A stretch of DNA of 52,373 bases from an uncultured Actinoplanes sp. (GCF_934643405.1 NZ_CAKUCL010000018.1:1-52373); one strand, 5' to 3'. Numbered from the stretch's first letter, positions 41,386-50,098 are shown. The notes: generated from the sequence alone by a model not told the origin. Numbers and translations: made by a program.

Positions 41386-42858
41386 ATGGACAACGCGCCC
41401 CGGTCACTTCCGTCCGGCCTCGCCACGGCCCTGGTCTTCGGGGCGAGCGGCGCCGTGCTGGTCCTGGAGATCGTCGCGTTGCGGCTCGTCGGGCCCTACG
41501 TGGGCGTGACGCTTCAGGTCTCGAGCTCGGTCATCGGCATCTCGCTCGCGGCGATCGCGTACGGGACGTGGGTCGGGGGCCGGCTCGCGGACCGGTTCGA
41601 CCCCCGGGTCCTGCTGGCGCCCGCCCTGGTGCTGGCGGCGATCGGCACCGCGGTCACCCTGCCGCTGGTGCGGTACGGCGGCGAATGGCTGCGCGGCGGT
41701 GCGGCGCCGGCCGTGCTGCTGCTGGCCGCGCTCGCCGTCTTCGTGCCCGCGTTCCTGCTCTCGACGATCAGCCCGATGGTGGTCAAGCTCCAGCTCAGCG
41801 ACCTGAACCGGACCGGGTCGGTGGTCGGCCGGCTGTCCAGCATCGGCACGCTCGGCGCGATCACCGCGACGCTGGCCACGGGGTTCATCTTCGTCGCCGC
41901 GGTGCCCACGAAGTGGATCATCCTGGGCCTGGCGCTCCTGCTGGCGGCCTCCGGTCTGGTCCTCAGATGGTGGCTGCGCCGGTGGCTGGCCAAGCCGTCG
42001 ATCACGGCGGCGCTGGCGGGGCTCGGGCTGGTGGCGGCCGGGCTGGGGGCGTTCGGGCCTGATCCCTGCGACATCGAAACCGCGTACCACTGCGCCCGGG
42101 TCTCGCCCGATCCCGCGACGCCGGGTGGGCGAACGCTGATCTTGAACTCGGCCCGCCACTCGTACGTCGACCTCGGGAATCCACGGCATCTGGAGTTCGC
42201 GTACGTGCAGTGGCTCGGCGCCGTGGCGGACGTGCTGAATCCCGGTCCCGTCCAGGCGCTGCACCTGGGCGGCGGGGGTTTCACCATGCCGGCGTACCTT
42301 CGCGCGACCCGGCCGGGCAGTGACCAGCTGGTGCTGGAGCTCGACGGCGGCCTGGTGTCGCTCGACGAGCGCTCGCTGGGCCTGAGGACCGGGCCCGACC
42401 TGCGGGTGCGGGTCGGGGACGCGCGCGTCGGGGTGGCCGCCCAGCGGGATGCGGCGTACGACCTGGTCGTGGGGGACGCGTTCGGGCATCTCGTGGTGCC
42501 GTGGCACCTGGCGACCAAGGAGATGATGCAGGACATCTCGCGGGTGCTGCGGGACGACGGGGTGTACGCGCAGAACGTGATCGACTATCCGCCGGACCGG
42601 TTCATCCGCTCCGAGCTGGCGACCGTGGCGTCTGTCTTCCCGCACGTCGCCCTGATCGCCCCGCAGGACGCGCTGGACGGTCAGGTGGGGTCCAACTTCG
42701 TGATCGTGGCGTCCCGCAGCCCGTTGCCGTCCGGGCTGCGGGCGCGATTGGGGCAGGTGGAGGAGCCGGTCACGCTGCTCACTGGCGCCTCGTACGCGCG
42801 GGGGGCGCGGGTGCTGACCGACGACTACGCGCCGGTGGACCAGCTGCTCTCCCGCTAG
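41386..42858 (+). CDS. Polytopic spermidine synthase-like protein
   Basis: The protein has 490 residues. The first 215 hold seven or so membrane helices (FGASGAVLVLEIVALRLVGPY), and the rest is a SpeE-like methyltransferase-fold domain (ARHSYVDLGNPRHLEFAYVQ, LHLGGGGFTMPAYL, VGDARVGVAAQRDAAYDLVVGDAFG). The family is a transporter-like domain fused to a spermidine synthase domain; its true substrate is unknown. In polyamine synthases the aminopropyltransferase site has D and Y residues; here the VGDAFG segment fits it. It has its own promoter region of about 25 bases. Confidence 0.87.
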   Translation: MDNAPRSLPSGLATALVFGASGAVLVLEIVALRLVGPYVGVTLQVSSSVIGISLAAIAYGTWVGGRLADRFDPRVLLAPALVLAAIGTAVTLPLVRYGGEWLRGGAAPAVLLLAALAVFVPAFLLSTISPMVVKLQLSDLNRTGSVVGRLSSIGTLGAITATLATGFIFVAAVPTKWIILGLALLLAASGLVLRWWLRRWLAKPSITAALAGLGLVAAGLGAFGPDPCDIETAYHCARVSPDPATPGGRTLILNSARHSYVDLGNPRHLEFAYVQWLGAVADVLNPGPVQALHLGGGGFTMPAYLRATRPGSDQLVLELDGGLVSLDERSLGLRTGPDLRVRVGDARVGVAAQRDAAYDLVVGDAFGHLVVPWHLATKEMMQDISRVLRDDGVYAQNVIDYPPDRFIRSELATVASVFPHVALIAPQDALDGQVGSNFVIVASRSPLPSGLRARLGQVEEPVTLLTGASYARGARVLTDDYAPVDQLLSR

Positions 42859-42921
42859 GTTTTGTCCACGGGTTTTCGCGTGCGGGACTTGGCCGCGTGC
42901 CTCGCGGGTCACAATCGGCAC

Positions 42922-44502
42922 ATGCGGCGGTCTCTCCTGGGTGGGCGTTACCGCCTCGTCGAGAAGCTCGGTACGGGCGGCATGTCGGTGGTCTGGCGCG
43001 GCTACGACGAGACACTGGGCCGGTCCGTGGCGGTCAAGGTGCTGTCGCCCCGGCTGGCCGACGACCGGGCGTTCCGTGACCGGCTACGGCAGGAGGCGCT
43101 GGCGGCCGCTCGTCTCTGCCACCCGCACATCACCGGCATCTTCGACTTCGGTGAGGCCCCGCTCGACGCTCGGCTGACCGTTCCGTACGTGGTGATGGAG
43201 CTCAACGACGGCGAGTCGGTCTCCGCCCGGATCGCCCGGCAGGGGCCGCTGCCCTGGCCGGAGGCGGTGACCCTGGCGGCCGAGGTGGCGTCCGCGCTGG
43301 CCACGGCGCACGCGCGCGGGGTGGTGCACCGGGACGTGACCCCGGCCAACGTGATGCTGACCGGCTCCGGATCGAAGGTTGTCGACTTCGGCATCTCGGC
43401 GATCGTCGGTCAGCGCGACGCCGCGCCGGACGGGAGCCTGCTCGGGACGCCGGCCTATCTGGCCCCGGAACGGCTGGGCGGATCGCAGGTCTCGACGGCG
43501 ACCGACGTGTACGCGCTGGGCCTGCTGCTGTATCGCGCGCTCACCGGGCGACTGCCCTGGCCTGCGGAGACAACGGCGGAGGCGCTGCGGGCCCACCTCT
43601 ATGCCGATCCGGATCCGCTGCCGTCGCTGGCCGGGCTTCCGGCTTCCGTACGGGACCTGTGCCTGCGATGCCTCGCGAAGAGTCCGGCGGACCGGCCGGG
43701 GGCCGCTGAGGTGGCTCGGGCGCTGGCCGCCGAGGTGGGGATGCAGCCGATCATTCCGCCGTTGAGCGCGCGGGACTCGCCCGTCGTGGGGCGGTTCGTC
43801 GTGCCTCGGCCGGCTCCCGCGCTGGGGTTGCTGCGTCTGCGGGCCGGTCTGAAGCTGGCCCGGATGCTGCGGATGGGCCGGGTGCGGCCGCTCGGCGGTG
43901 GCCTTTTCGCCGGGGGTGGCGTTTTCGCCCGGGGCGGCGCTGTCACCGGGGGTGGCCTCTTTGCCGGGGGCGGCGGTTTCGCCGGCGGGGGCCGTTCTGC
44001 CGGCCGTGCCCGGGTCGTGCTCGCCGCCGCGGCGCTGCTCGCTGCGGGTGGGCTGACCTGGTCGATCGGCCGGGAGCCGCCGGAGGAGCGGCAGGCACAG
44101 GCGGCCGGGCCCGCGACAGTGGCCGCCGCGCCGGTGTGCGCCGTCCGCTACCACTTGCGACTCGACTCGGGCAGCTCCTACGAAGCCGTGCTGACCGTGA
44201 CCGCCGCCGAGGAGGTGGCCCGATCCCCGTGGCGGGTGCAGTTCTCGTACCCGGGGTCGCAGCGGCTGACCGGCCGACCCAAGGCGGTCACCCAGAAAGG
44301 TCGCAAGGTGGTCGCGAAGGGTCAGGGCCGGCTTCAGTCGTTCACGCTGCGCGGCGACTACCAGGGCCACAACGCGTTACCGCTGGCCTTCACCCTCGAC
44401 GGCCACCGGTGCAAGGTCGAACTGCTGTCCGGGCTTATTCCATCGCGCCGGTTCCGGCCGGCCGCTAACGTCGAGGGCCCACTTCCGGACGACGGGGGAT
44501 GA
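42922..44502 (+). CDS. Transmembrane Ser/Thr protein kinase with CBM2-like outer domain
   Basis: The protein has 526 residues. The kinase domain (7-275) has GTGGMSVVW, the Lys of VAVKVL, catalytic HRDVTPANVM (136-145, where Lys of HRDxKxxN is Thr) and DFG in VVDFGISA. A Gly-rich juxtamembrane linker follows, made by repeats at the DNA level, then one membrane helix at about 363-382. The outer part (about 405-510) has CAVRYHLRLDSGSSYEAVLTV and LAFTLDGHRCKVEL, reminiscent of CBM2-type cellulose-binding domains. The sensor may bind cell wall or polysaccharide. CACAAT (42911-42916) lies 5 bases before the ATG, so it may be leaderless. Confidence 0.88.
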   Translation: MRRSLLGGRYRLVEKLGTGGMSVVWRGYDETLGRSVAVKVLSPRLADDRAFRDRLRQEALAAARLCHPHITGIFDFGEAPLDARLTVPYVVMELNDGESVSARIARQGPLPWPEAVTLAAEVASALATAHARGVVHRDVTPANVMLTGSGSKVVDFGISAIVGQRDAAPDGSLLGTPAYLAPERLGGSQVSTATDVYALGLLLYRALTGRLPWPAETTAEALRAHLYADPDPLPSLAGLPASVRDLCLRCLAKSPADRPGAAEVARALAAEVGMQPIIPPLSARDSPVVGRFVVPRPAPALGLLRLRAGLKLARMLRMGRVRPLGGGLFAGGGVFARGGAVTGGGLFAGGGGFAGGGRSAGRARVVLAAAALLAAGGLTWSIGREPPEERQAQAAGPATVAAAPVCAVRYHLRLDSGSSYEAVLTVTAAEEVARSPWRVQFSYPGSQRLTGRPKAVTQKGRKVVAKGQGRLQSFTLRGDYQGHNALPLAFTLDGHRCKVELLSGLIPSRRFRPAANVEGPLPDDGG

Positions 44503-44561
44503 GCATGCAACTCGGCACGGTGACGGTTCTCGCCTCGACGCGGGGACGCGCCGCTTCCTGA
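44499..44561 (+). CDS. Possible 20-residue leader peptide of the MFS exporter gene
   Basis: A short frame encodes MSMQLGTVTVLASTRGRAAS. Its ATG overlaps the kinase stop (ATGA), allowing translational coupling. It precedes the MFS gene by 70 bases that hold inverted repeats: GCCGC/GCGGC across its stop region and CGGTC/GACCG at 44590-44594 and 44602-44606 followed by TTTCCC. Leader peptides of this kind control some drug efflux genes by ribosome stalling. It could also be a chance frame. Confidence 0.4.
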   Translation: MSMQLGTVTVLASTRGRAAS

Positions 44562-44631
44562 TCGCGGCTGGTCACTCCTCGCCTCGGGGCGGTCTCCCAA
44601 CGACCGTTTCCCTCCGTCCGAGGAGCTTGTT

Positions 44632-45828
44632 TTGCGTGCCCTTCTCACGCTCGATTTCCGGAAACTCTGGCTGTCCTCAGCCGTCGCCAACCTGGGGGAC
44701 GGCGTCACGGTCGCGGCCGGGCCGTTGCTGGTCGCGTCGCTCACCACGAACCCGGCCGCGGTGGCCGGAGCGGTCTTCGCCCAGCAGCTGCCGTGGCTGC
44801 TGTTCGCCCTGATCAGCGGCGCGTGGGCGGACCGGCTGGACCGTCGTCGCCTGGTCGTCGCGGTCAACATCGTCCGCGGGTCGGCCCTGACGCTGCTGTC
44901 CGCGGCCGTGCTGAGCGGGTGGGCCTCGGTGCCCCTCATCTACGCGGTCTTCTTCGTGCTCGGCACCGGGGAGACGCTGGCGGACAGTGCCTCGGCGGCG
45001 TTCGTCCCGGCTCTCGTGGCGCCGGAGCTGCGGCCGCGGGCCAATTCGTTGATGTACGCGAACTTCACCGTCCTGAACCAGTTCGCCGCGAAGCCGTTCG
45101 GGGCGTGGTTGTTCGTTGTGGCCGCGGCCGTGCCGTTCGGCCTGAACGCGGTGACGTTCGGTCTGTCCGCCGCGCTGGTGGCCGGGATCCGCGCGGTGCC
45201 GGCCGGGTCGCCGCGCCGGCGGCTGCGCGCGGACATCGCCGAGGGTGTCCGCTGGCTCGCGCGGCACCGCTTGCTGCGGACGCTCGCGCTGACGATGGCG
45301 GTCGGGAACGTGGTGTTCTCGGCCGCGTTCGCCATCTTCGTGTTGTACGCACACGCCCGGCTGGGGCTGTCCGACGTCGGATACGGGTTCCTGCTGACCG
45401 CGTTCGCCGCCGGTGGCCTGCTGGGCACGGTGGTGGCGCCGCGGCTGATCCGCCGGTTCGGTTCGTCGCCGCTGTTGCGGGCCGGGTTGCTGATCGAGGT
45501 GGCGTTGCACGCGACGCTGGCGCTGACCCGCGACCCGTGGGTGGCCGCGGCGATGATCGTGGTGTTCGGCGCGCACGCGACGGTCTGGGGCGTGATCGTG
45601 ACAACGATCCGCCAGCGGGACGTGCCGCCGGAGATGTACGGCCGCATCGCCGCCGTGTACGCCCTGCTCGAGCTGGGTGGCGCGGCCCTGGGTTCGCTGC
45701 TGGGCGGTGCGGTGGCCGCCGCGTACGGCCTGGTCGCCACCTACGCGACGGCAGCCGTGGCGATGGCGCTGATAGCCGTCGTCGCGTGGCGTCCCATCCG
45801 GTCCGCCGCAGACCGCCCGATCACGTGA
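44632..45828 (+). CDS. MFS transporter (MefA-like group)
   Basis: The protein has 398 residues and 10-12 hydrophobic segments. It resembles the MefA/TetV-type MFS_3 family: MRALLTLDFRKLWLSSAVANLGDG, GAWADRLDRRRLVVAVNIVRG with motif A, and ADSASAAFVPALV. Members export macrolides and other drugs, but the substrate is not known. TTG 44632 is chosen because AGGAG (44621-44625) lies six bases before it. It follows the kinase gene by 129 bases and the possible leader peptide. Confidence 0.87.
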   Translation: MRALLTLDFRKLWLSSAVANLGDGVTVAAGPLLVASLTTNPAAVAGAVFAQQLPWLLFALISGAWADRLDRRRLVVAVNIVRGSALTLLSAAVLSGWASVPLIYAVFFVLGTGETLADSASAAFVPALVAPELRPRANSLMYANFTVLNQFAAKPFGAWLFVVAAAVPFGLNAVTFGLSAALVAGIRAVPAGSPRRRLRADIAEGVRWLARHRLLRTLALTMAVGNVVFSAAFAIFVLYAHARLGLSDVGYGFLLTAFAAGGLLGTVVAPRLIRRFGSSPLLRAGLLIEVALHATLALTRDPWVAAAMIVVFGAHATVWGVIVTTIRQRDVPPEMYGRIAAVYALLELGGAALGSLLGGAVAAAYGLVATYATAAVAMALIAVVAWRPIRSAADRPIT

Positions 45829-45908
45829 CGTCGTGTGACGTGTGTCCTGGCTCGCGTGGGTTGGCCGGGTCTCGGCACCGCGGTGTCCGGTGTCGTTAGG
45901 GTCGATCC

Positions 45909-46634
45909 ATGTCAAGGCTTGCGGTGGTCACTGGTGGCGGTACGGGAATCGGCCGATCGGCGGCGGGCATGCTCGCGGGCGAGGGCTACGACGTCATCAT
46001 CGTCGGCCGCCGCCCCGACGTGCTGGCCGACGCGGTGAAGTGGATCGGCCCGCAGGCGACCGCCGTCACCGCCGACGTCTCCGACCCCGCCCAGATCCCC
46101 GCGGTCGTCGAGGCCGTAGGCAGCCGCGACCTGGACGTCCTGGTCAACAACGCCGGCGCCTTCATCTCCGGCGAGGAGTCCACCCTGGACGATGTGGCGG
46201 CGGTCTGGCGCGCGACCTTCGACTCGAACGTCCTGTCCGCCGCGCTGATGACCACGGCCATGCTTCCCCGGCTCCGCCGCCCCGGCGGCCGCATCATCCT
46301 GACCAGCTCGATCGCCGCCCAGCGCGGCGGCGGAGGCCCCTACTCGGCAGCCAAGGCGGCCCTGCACGGTTACGCACTGACCCTAGCCACCTCCTTGGGC
46401 GAACAGGGCATCACGGCCAACGTCATCTCCCCCGGCTACATCACCAACAGCGAGTTCTTCGACGGCCGCATGACCCCCGAAGGCCACCGCACCCGCGTGG
46501 ACTCCACCCTGGTCAAGCGCGCCGGCCAGCCCGAGGACATCGCCGAGGCCGTCCGCTGGCTGGTGGGCCCCGGCGGCAGCTTCGTGACCGGCCAGATCAT
46601 CAACGTCAACGGCGGCACCGTCCTGGGTCGCTGA
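45909..46634 (+). CDS. SDR-family oxidoreductase (FabG-like)
   Basis: The protein has 241 residues. Motifs: VVTGGGTGIGRSAAGMLAGEG, VNNAGAF, Ser in TSSIAAQ, and the Tyr-Lys pair in GPYSAAKAALHG. The C-terminal FVTGQIINVNGGT is typical of FabG-like 3-ketoacyl reductases, but members act on many substrates. Its codon use and spacing suggest its own promoter; the DUF3052 gene is convergent. Confidence 0.88.
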   Translation: MSRLAVVTGGGTGIGRSAAGMLAGEGYDVIIVGRRPDVLADAVKWIGPQATAVTADVSDPAQIPAVVEAVGSRDLDVLVNNAGAFISGEESTLDDVAAVWRATFDSNVLSAALMTTAMLPRLRRPGGRIILTSSIAAQRGGGGPYSAAKAALHGYALTLATSLGEQGITANVISPGYITNSEFFDGRMTPEGHRTRVDSTLVKRAGQPEDIAEAVRWLVGPGGSFVTGQIINVNGGTVLGR

Positions 46635-46747
46635 CCAGGGCATCGTCCTCCTCGCCGTGCGCCCGCATGCCGTGGCCGTCGGCCTTGGCCCCGGCCCCGG
46701 CTTGCGCCCGCCCGCGTGCTCGGCGCTTGGCCTGTTCCGCAAATGGG

Positions 46748-46774
46748 CCGGCGGCGCCTACTTGGCGCCGCCGG
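46748..46774 (-). terminator. Stem-loop at the end of the DUF3052 gene
   Basis: CCGGCGGCGCC (46748-46758) pairs perfectly with GGCGCCGCCGG (46764-46774) around TACTT. It overlaps the last codons and stop of the DUF3052 gene, and no T-run follows. It probably ends that transcript. Confidence 0.6.
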
Positions 46775-47156
46775 TGAAGCGGCCCTCGCCCTCCTTGTTC
46801 GGGCGGAAGCGCAGGCCCGACCAGCGGTCGTCGATCGCCACCTGGCCGCAGGGCCGCATGTCGTAGTCGGCGACGATCGGCCAGAGCGAATCCCGGTTGA
46901 TGTCGGTCTTGTTGCCCTTCGGGTAGGCGACCCAGAACACGCCCGGCTTCGCCAGGTCGGCGCGGTGCTTCTCGAGCTGTTCGCGGACGCTCGCCGCGTC
47001 CTGCGCCCACAGCACCGCGGTGCTCGCCGTAGCGGGCGAATCCACCTCCCGCACGCCGTCGGGCATCGGCGTGAGCAGTGGCAGATGCGCGGGGTCGGAG
47101 AGCCAGACCGTGGTGTTCGGCTTGATCAGCAGCTTCTCGGCAATCGTCTTCGACAT
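46758..47156 (-). CDS. DUF3052-family protein
   Basis: The protein has 132 residues. IKPNTTVWLSDPAHLPLLTPMP and DLAKPGVFWVAYPKGNKTDINRDSLWP resemble the actinobacterial DUF3052 family, and the second part has IDDRWSGLRFRPNK. Function is unknown; relatives appear to have small soluble folds. ATG 47156 is chosen, since the upstream frame consists of the 17-bp repeats. Confidence 0.8.
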   Translation of the reverse strand: MSKTIAEKLLIKPNTTVWLSDPAHLPLLTPMPDGVREVDSPATASTAVLWAQDAASVREQLEKHRADLAKPGVFWVAYPKGNKTDINRDSLWPIVADYDMRPCGQVAIDDRWSGLRFRPNKEGEGRFTGGAK

Positions 47157-47265
47157 GCTTCGAGACTCCCACCGACAAGAAAAGTTGTCAAGCATTCGCC
47201 CAGCTCGGGGATCCGCGACTCGACTCGCGGACCGGCTGGCGCGTATCGCCCACGCCGAAAGCTGC

Positions 47266-47369
47266 TTCGCCCTCGAGAGTCGCTTTGCCCTCCCAGCTCG
47301 GTTGCCTTCCCGGCTCGGTTGCCCTCCCGGCTCGGTTGCCCTCCCGGCTCGGTTGCCCTCCCGGCTCGC
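47266..47369 (+). repeat. Six tandem copies of a 17-bp unit
   Basis: The consensus GTTGCCCTCCCGGCTCG begins at 47301, 47318, 47335 and 47352 with almost no change. Diverged copies begin at 47267 and 47284 (TTCGCCCTCGAGAGTCG, TTTGCCCTCCCAGCTCG). The gradient from diverged to identical suggests recent expansion toward the right. The period, 17 bp, is not a multiple of 3. Confidence 0.92.
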
Positions 47370-47532
47370 TGTGCCTCGGAGCTCCCCGCGGCGGACCGGC
47401 CGGCACGGCCGGCCACCTGCTGATCGCTTCATGAGGTGACGTGATGCGCGTTGTCATATCCGGCCCCTTCCGCTGCGGACGCGCCGATTCTGCACCGGCC
47501 GAGCGGGGCCGCGGGCAGATTCTTGTTCCGCC

Positions 47533-47558
47533 TGTGGATAACCCCGTCCTGTGGATAA
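47533..47558. promoter_or_regulatory. Two DnaA-box-like TGTGGATAA sites
   Basis: TGTGGATAA, complement of TTATCCACA, occurs at 47533-47541 and 47550-47558, 17 bp apart, 38-64 bases before the recQ start. These match the classic DnaA box. They may link recQ expression to replication or be chance, and two boxes do not make an origin. Confidence 0.5.
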
Positions 47559-47596
47559 CTCGCGGTTCTGTCGGTCCCGGCTGATAGACATGCCGG

Positions 47597-49744
47597 GTGA
47601 CCGAGACGACTGGGATGACGGCCGGTACGGCCGAACGAGCCGCGGTGCGCGAGCGCGCCGAGGAGGTGCTGCGCCGGCTCGCGGGTGAGCAGGCGGTGCT
47701 CCGCGAGGATCAGTGGTGCGCGATCGAGGCGCTCACCGTCGACCGCCGGCGGGTGCTGTGCGTGCAACGGACCGGGTGGGGCAAATCGGCGGTCTATTTC
47801 GTCGCGACCGCGCTGCTGCGGGCCGGCGGCTCGGCGGCCGGGCCCACGGTGATCGTCTCGCCGCTGCTCGCGCTCATGCGCAACCAGGTCGACGCCGCCG
47901 CCCGCGCGGGCATTCACGCGCGCACGATCAACTCGGCCAATCTCGACGAGTGGTCCGAGATCGAGCACGAGATCCGGGCCGGTTCGGTCGACGTCCTGCT
48001 GATCAGTCCCGAGCGCCTCAACAACGCCGACTTCCGCGACAACGTGCTGCCCGGCCTGGCCGCGAGCACCGGTCTGCTGGTGGTCGACGAGGCACACTGC
48101 GTCTCCGACTGGGGTCACGACTTCCGCCCGGACTATCGGCGCCTGCGCACCTTCCTGGCCGGCCTCCCTTCCCGTACGCCGGTGCTCGCCACCACCGCAA
48201 CCGCTAACGCGCGGGTGACCGCCGACGTCGCCGACCAGCTGGGTGACGCCCTGGTGCTCCGGGGCCCGCTCGATCGCGACTCGCTCCGGCTGGCCGTGCT
48301 CGACCTGCCCGATCCGGCGCATCGGCTGGCCTGGCTCGCCGACCACCTGGAGCGGCTGCCGGGCTCGGGCATCATCTACACACTCACCGTCGCTGGAGCC
48401 ACCGAGACCGCCGACTTCCTGAGGTCGCGAGGGTTCGCCGTCGCGTCGTACACGGGTCAGGTCGAGGACGCCGAGCGCCGCGTCGCCGAGCAGGATCTGC
48501 TGGACAACAAGATCAAGGCGCTGGTGGCGACGTCCGCGCTGGGCATGGGGTTCGACAAGCCCGATCTCGGATTCGTCGTGCATCTCGGGGCGCCGCCCTC
48601 ACCGATCGCGTATTACCAGCAGGTGGGTCGCGCGGGCCGGGCCGTCGAGCATGCCGAGGTGGTGTTGCTGCCCGGCCCGGAGGACGCCTCGATCTGGCGC
48701 TATTTCGCCTCCTTGGCGTTCCCGCCGGAGGACCAGGTGCGTTCGGTGCTGGCCAATCTGGCGTCCGACCGTCCGATGTCGACCCAAGCGCTCGAGCCGC
48801 TGGTCGACCTGCGGCGCAACCGCCTGGAGATGATGCTCAAGGTGCTCGACGTGGACGGCGCCGTGCGGCGGACACGAGGCGGTTGGCTCGCGACCGGGGA
48901 ACCGTGGACGTACGACGCGGCACGGCTGCGGCGCGTCGCCGAGGCACGTTCGGCAGAGCAGAAAACCATGATTGAGTACGCCGGTACGAGTGCTTGCCGC
49001 ATGGAATTCCTGCGCCGCTGCCTGGACGATCCGGAGGCGGCGCCGTGCGGGCGGTGCGACAACTGTGCCGGGCCGTTGTTCGATGCCGAGGTCTCCACGG
49101 CGTCGCTGGCGGCGGCCGGGGCTTTCCTGGGCCGTCCCGGCGTTGAGATCGCCCCGAAACGCATGTGGCCCACCGGCCTGGCCGCGGTCGGCATCTCGCT
49201 CAAGGGCAAGATTCCGCCGGGCGAGCAGATCGACCCGGGCCGGGCCGTCGGCCGATTCTCCGATCTGGGCTGGGGCAGTCGCCTGCGAGGCGTGGCCGCT
49301 CCGGAGGCGCCGGACGCGCCGATCCCGGACGAGCTGGCCGGGGCCGTCGTCGAGATCCTCAAGGCATGGGCGCACGGCGAGGATGCGTGGCCGCAGCGGC
49401 CGGCGGCGGTGGTCGAGGTGGCATCCCGGCGTCATCCACAGCTCGTCCACAGCCTGGCGGAGCACATCGCGCGGGTGGGCCGGCTTCCCCTGCTCGGCCG
49501 CGTGGAGTCGTCCCACGTCCCGCAGGAGGGTGCGCGCGGCAACAGCGCGCAGCGGGTCCGGGCCCTGCACGACGCCTTCACGGTGCCGGCGGAGGCGGCC
49601 CAGGCGCTTGCCGGTCTGGGCGGCCCGGTGCTCCTGGTCGACGACGGGGTCGACTCGGGCTGGACGATGGCGATGGCCGGCCGGGCGCTGCGGCGCGCCG
49701 GTGCGGAGGGGGTGTTGCCGCTGGCGCTTGCGGTCGCGGGCTGA
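47597..49744 (+). CDS. recQ: RecQ-family DNA helicase with C-terminal phosphoribosyltransferase-like domain
   Basis: The protein has 715 residues. Superfamily 2 motifs: Walker A TGWGKS (59-64), VVDEAHCVSDWGHDFRPDYRRL, TATANARV, and YYQQVGRAGRA. A RecQ zinc-binding region has SACRMEFLRRC then APCGRCDNC near 467-493. From about residue 590 the sequence becomes a PRTase fold: VLLVDDGVDSGWTMAMAGRAL is a PRPP-binding loop like those of ComFC and Rossmann PRTases. RecQ-like proteins unwind DNA in repair and replication fork restart. GTG 47597 follows GCCGG. The copper operon begins 48 bases after its stop. Confidence 0.92.
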   Translation: MTETTGMTAGTAERAAVRERAEEVLRRLAGEQAVLREDQWCAIEALTVDRRRVLCVQRTGWGKSAVYFVATALLRAGGSAAGPTVIVSPLLALMRNQVDAAARAGIHARTINSANLDEWSEIEHEIRAGSVDVLLISPERLNNADFRDNVLPGLAASTGLLVVDEAHCVSDWGHDFRPDYRRLRTFLAGLPSRTPVLATTATANARVTADVADQLGDALVLRGPLDRDSLRLAVLDLPDPAHRLAWLADHLERLPGSGIIYTLTVAGATETADFLRSRGFAVASYTGQVEDAERRVAEQDLLDNKIKALVATSALGMGFDKPDLGFVVHLGAPPSPIAYYQQVGRAGRAVEHAEVVLLPGPEDASIWRYFASLAFPPEDQVRSVLANLASDRPMSTQALEPLVDLRRNRLEMMLKVLDVDGAVRRTRGGWLATGEPWTYDAARLRRVAEARSAEQKTMIEYAGTSACRMEFLRRCLDDPEAAPCGRCDNCAGPLFDAEVSTASLAAAGAFLGRPGVEIAPKRMWPTGLAAVGISLKGKIPPGEQIDPGRAVGRFSDLGWGSRLRGVAAPEAPDAPIPDELAGAVVEILKAWAHGEDAWPQRPAAVVEVASRRHPQLVHSLAEHIARVGRLPLLGRVESSHVPQEGARGNSAQRVRALHDAFTVPAEAAQALAGLGGPVLLVDDGVDSGWTMAMAGRALRRAGAEGVLPLALAVAG

Positions 49745-49766
49745 TCCCCGGCGGGGAGCGGAGGTT

Positions 49767-49783
49767 ATACGGGGAGGGGGTAT
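49767..49783. promoter_or_regulatory. Candidate CsoR operator
   Basis: ATAC (49767-49770) and GTAT (49780-49783) flank a G-rich core, giving ATACGGGGAGGGGGTAT, which resembles CsoR sites with TACCCC/GGGGTA half-sites. It lies just before the csoR start codon, so the protein probably represses its own operon. Confidence 0.65.
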
Positions 49784-49792
49784 GCTGGCCGC

Positions 49793-50098
49793 ATGTCCGA
49801 TGACTCGACGCCCCAGCATGGACCGCACGGATACTCCGGTGACAAGGCTGCGCTGCTCGGGCGCCTGCGGCGCATCGAGGGCCAGATCAGGGGTCTTCAG
49901 CGCATGGTCGACGAGGACACGTACTGCATCGATGTCCTGACCCAGATCTCCGCCGCGAAGAGTGCTTTGCAAGCGGTGGCGGTCGGCCTGCTCGAGGACC
50001 ACCTGGCGCACTGCGTCGTCGACGCCGCGCGCGCCGGTGACCCGAGCGCCAAGGTCAAAGAGGCGTCCGATGCGATCGCCCGGCTCGTCCGTTCCTGA
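49793..50098 (+). CDS. csoR: CsoR copper-sensing repressor
   Basis: The protein has 101 residues. CsoR Cu(I) ligands are present with correct spacing: Cys45 (DTYCID), His70 and Cys74 (EDHLAHCV), 25 and 4 residues apart as in the mycobacterial protein. The region LLGRLRRIEGQIRGLQRMVDED is the DNA-binding helix signature. Copper binding releases it from DNA. It is followed 24 bases later by copZ and then by the His-rich membrane protein in one operon. Confidence 0.93.
   Translation: MSDDSTPQHGPHGYSGDKAALLGRLRRIEGQIRGLQRMVDEDTYCIDVLTQISAAKSALQAVAVGLLEDHLAHCVVDAARAGDPSAKVKEASDAIARLVRS

Larger units (their letters stand above)
47157..47596. other. 440-bp gap with tandem repeats and DnaA-box-like sites
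   Basis: The gap between the DUF3052 and recQ genes holds the six-copy 17-bp repeat at 47266-47369 and two TGTGGATAA boxes before recQ. I see no convincing gene; open frames crossing it owe their length to the repeats. Confidence 0.6.

Noticed and set aside
47533..47558. Replication origin
   Set aside because: Only two boxes, no AT-rich unwinding region and no dnaA or dnaN nearby.
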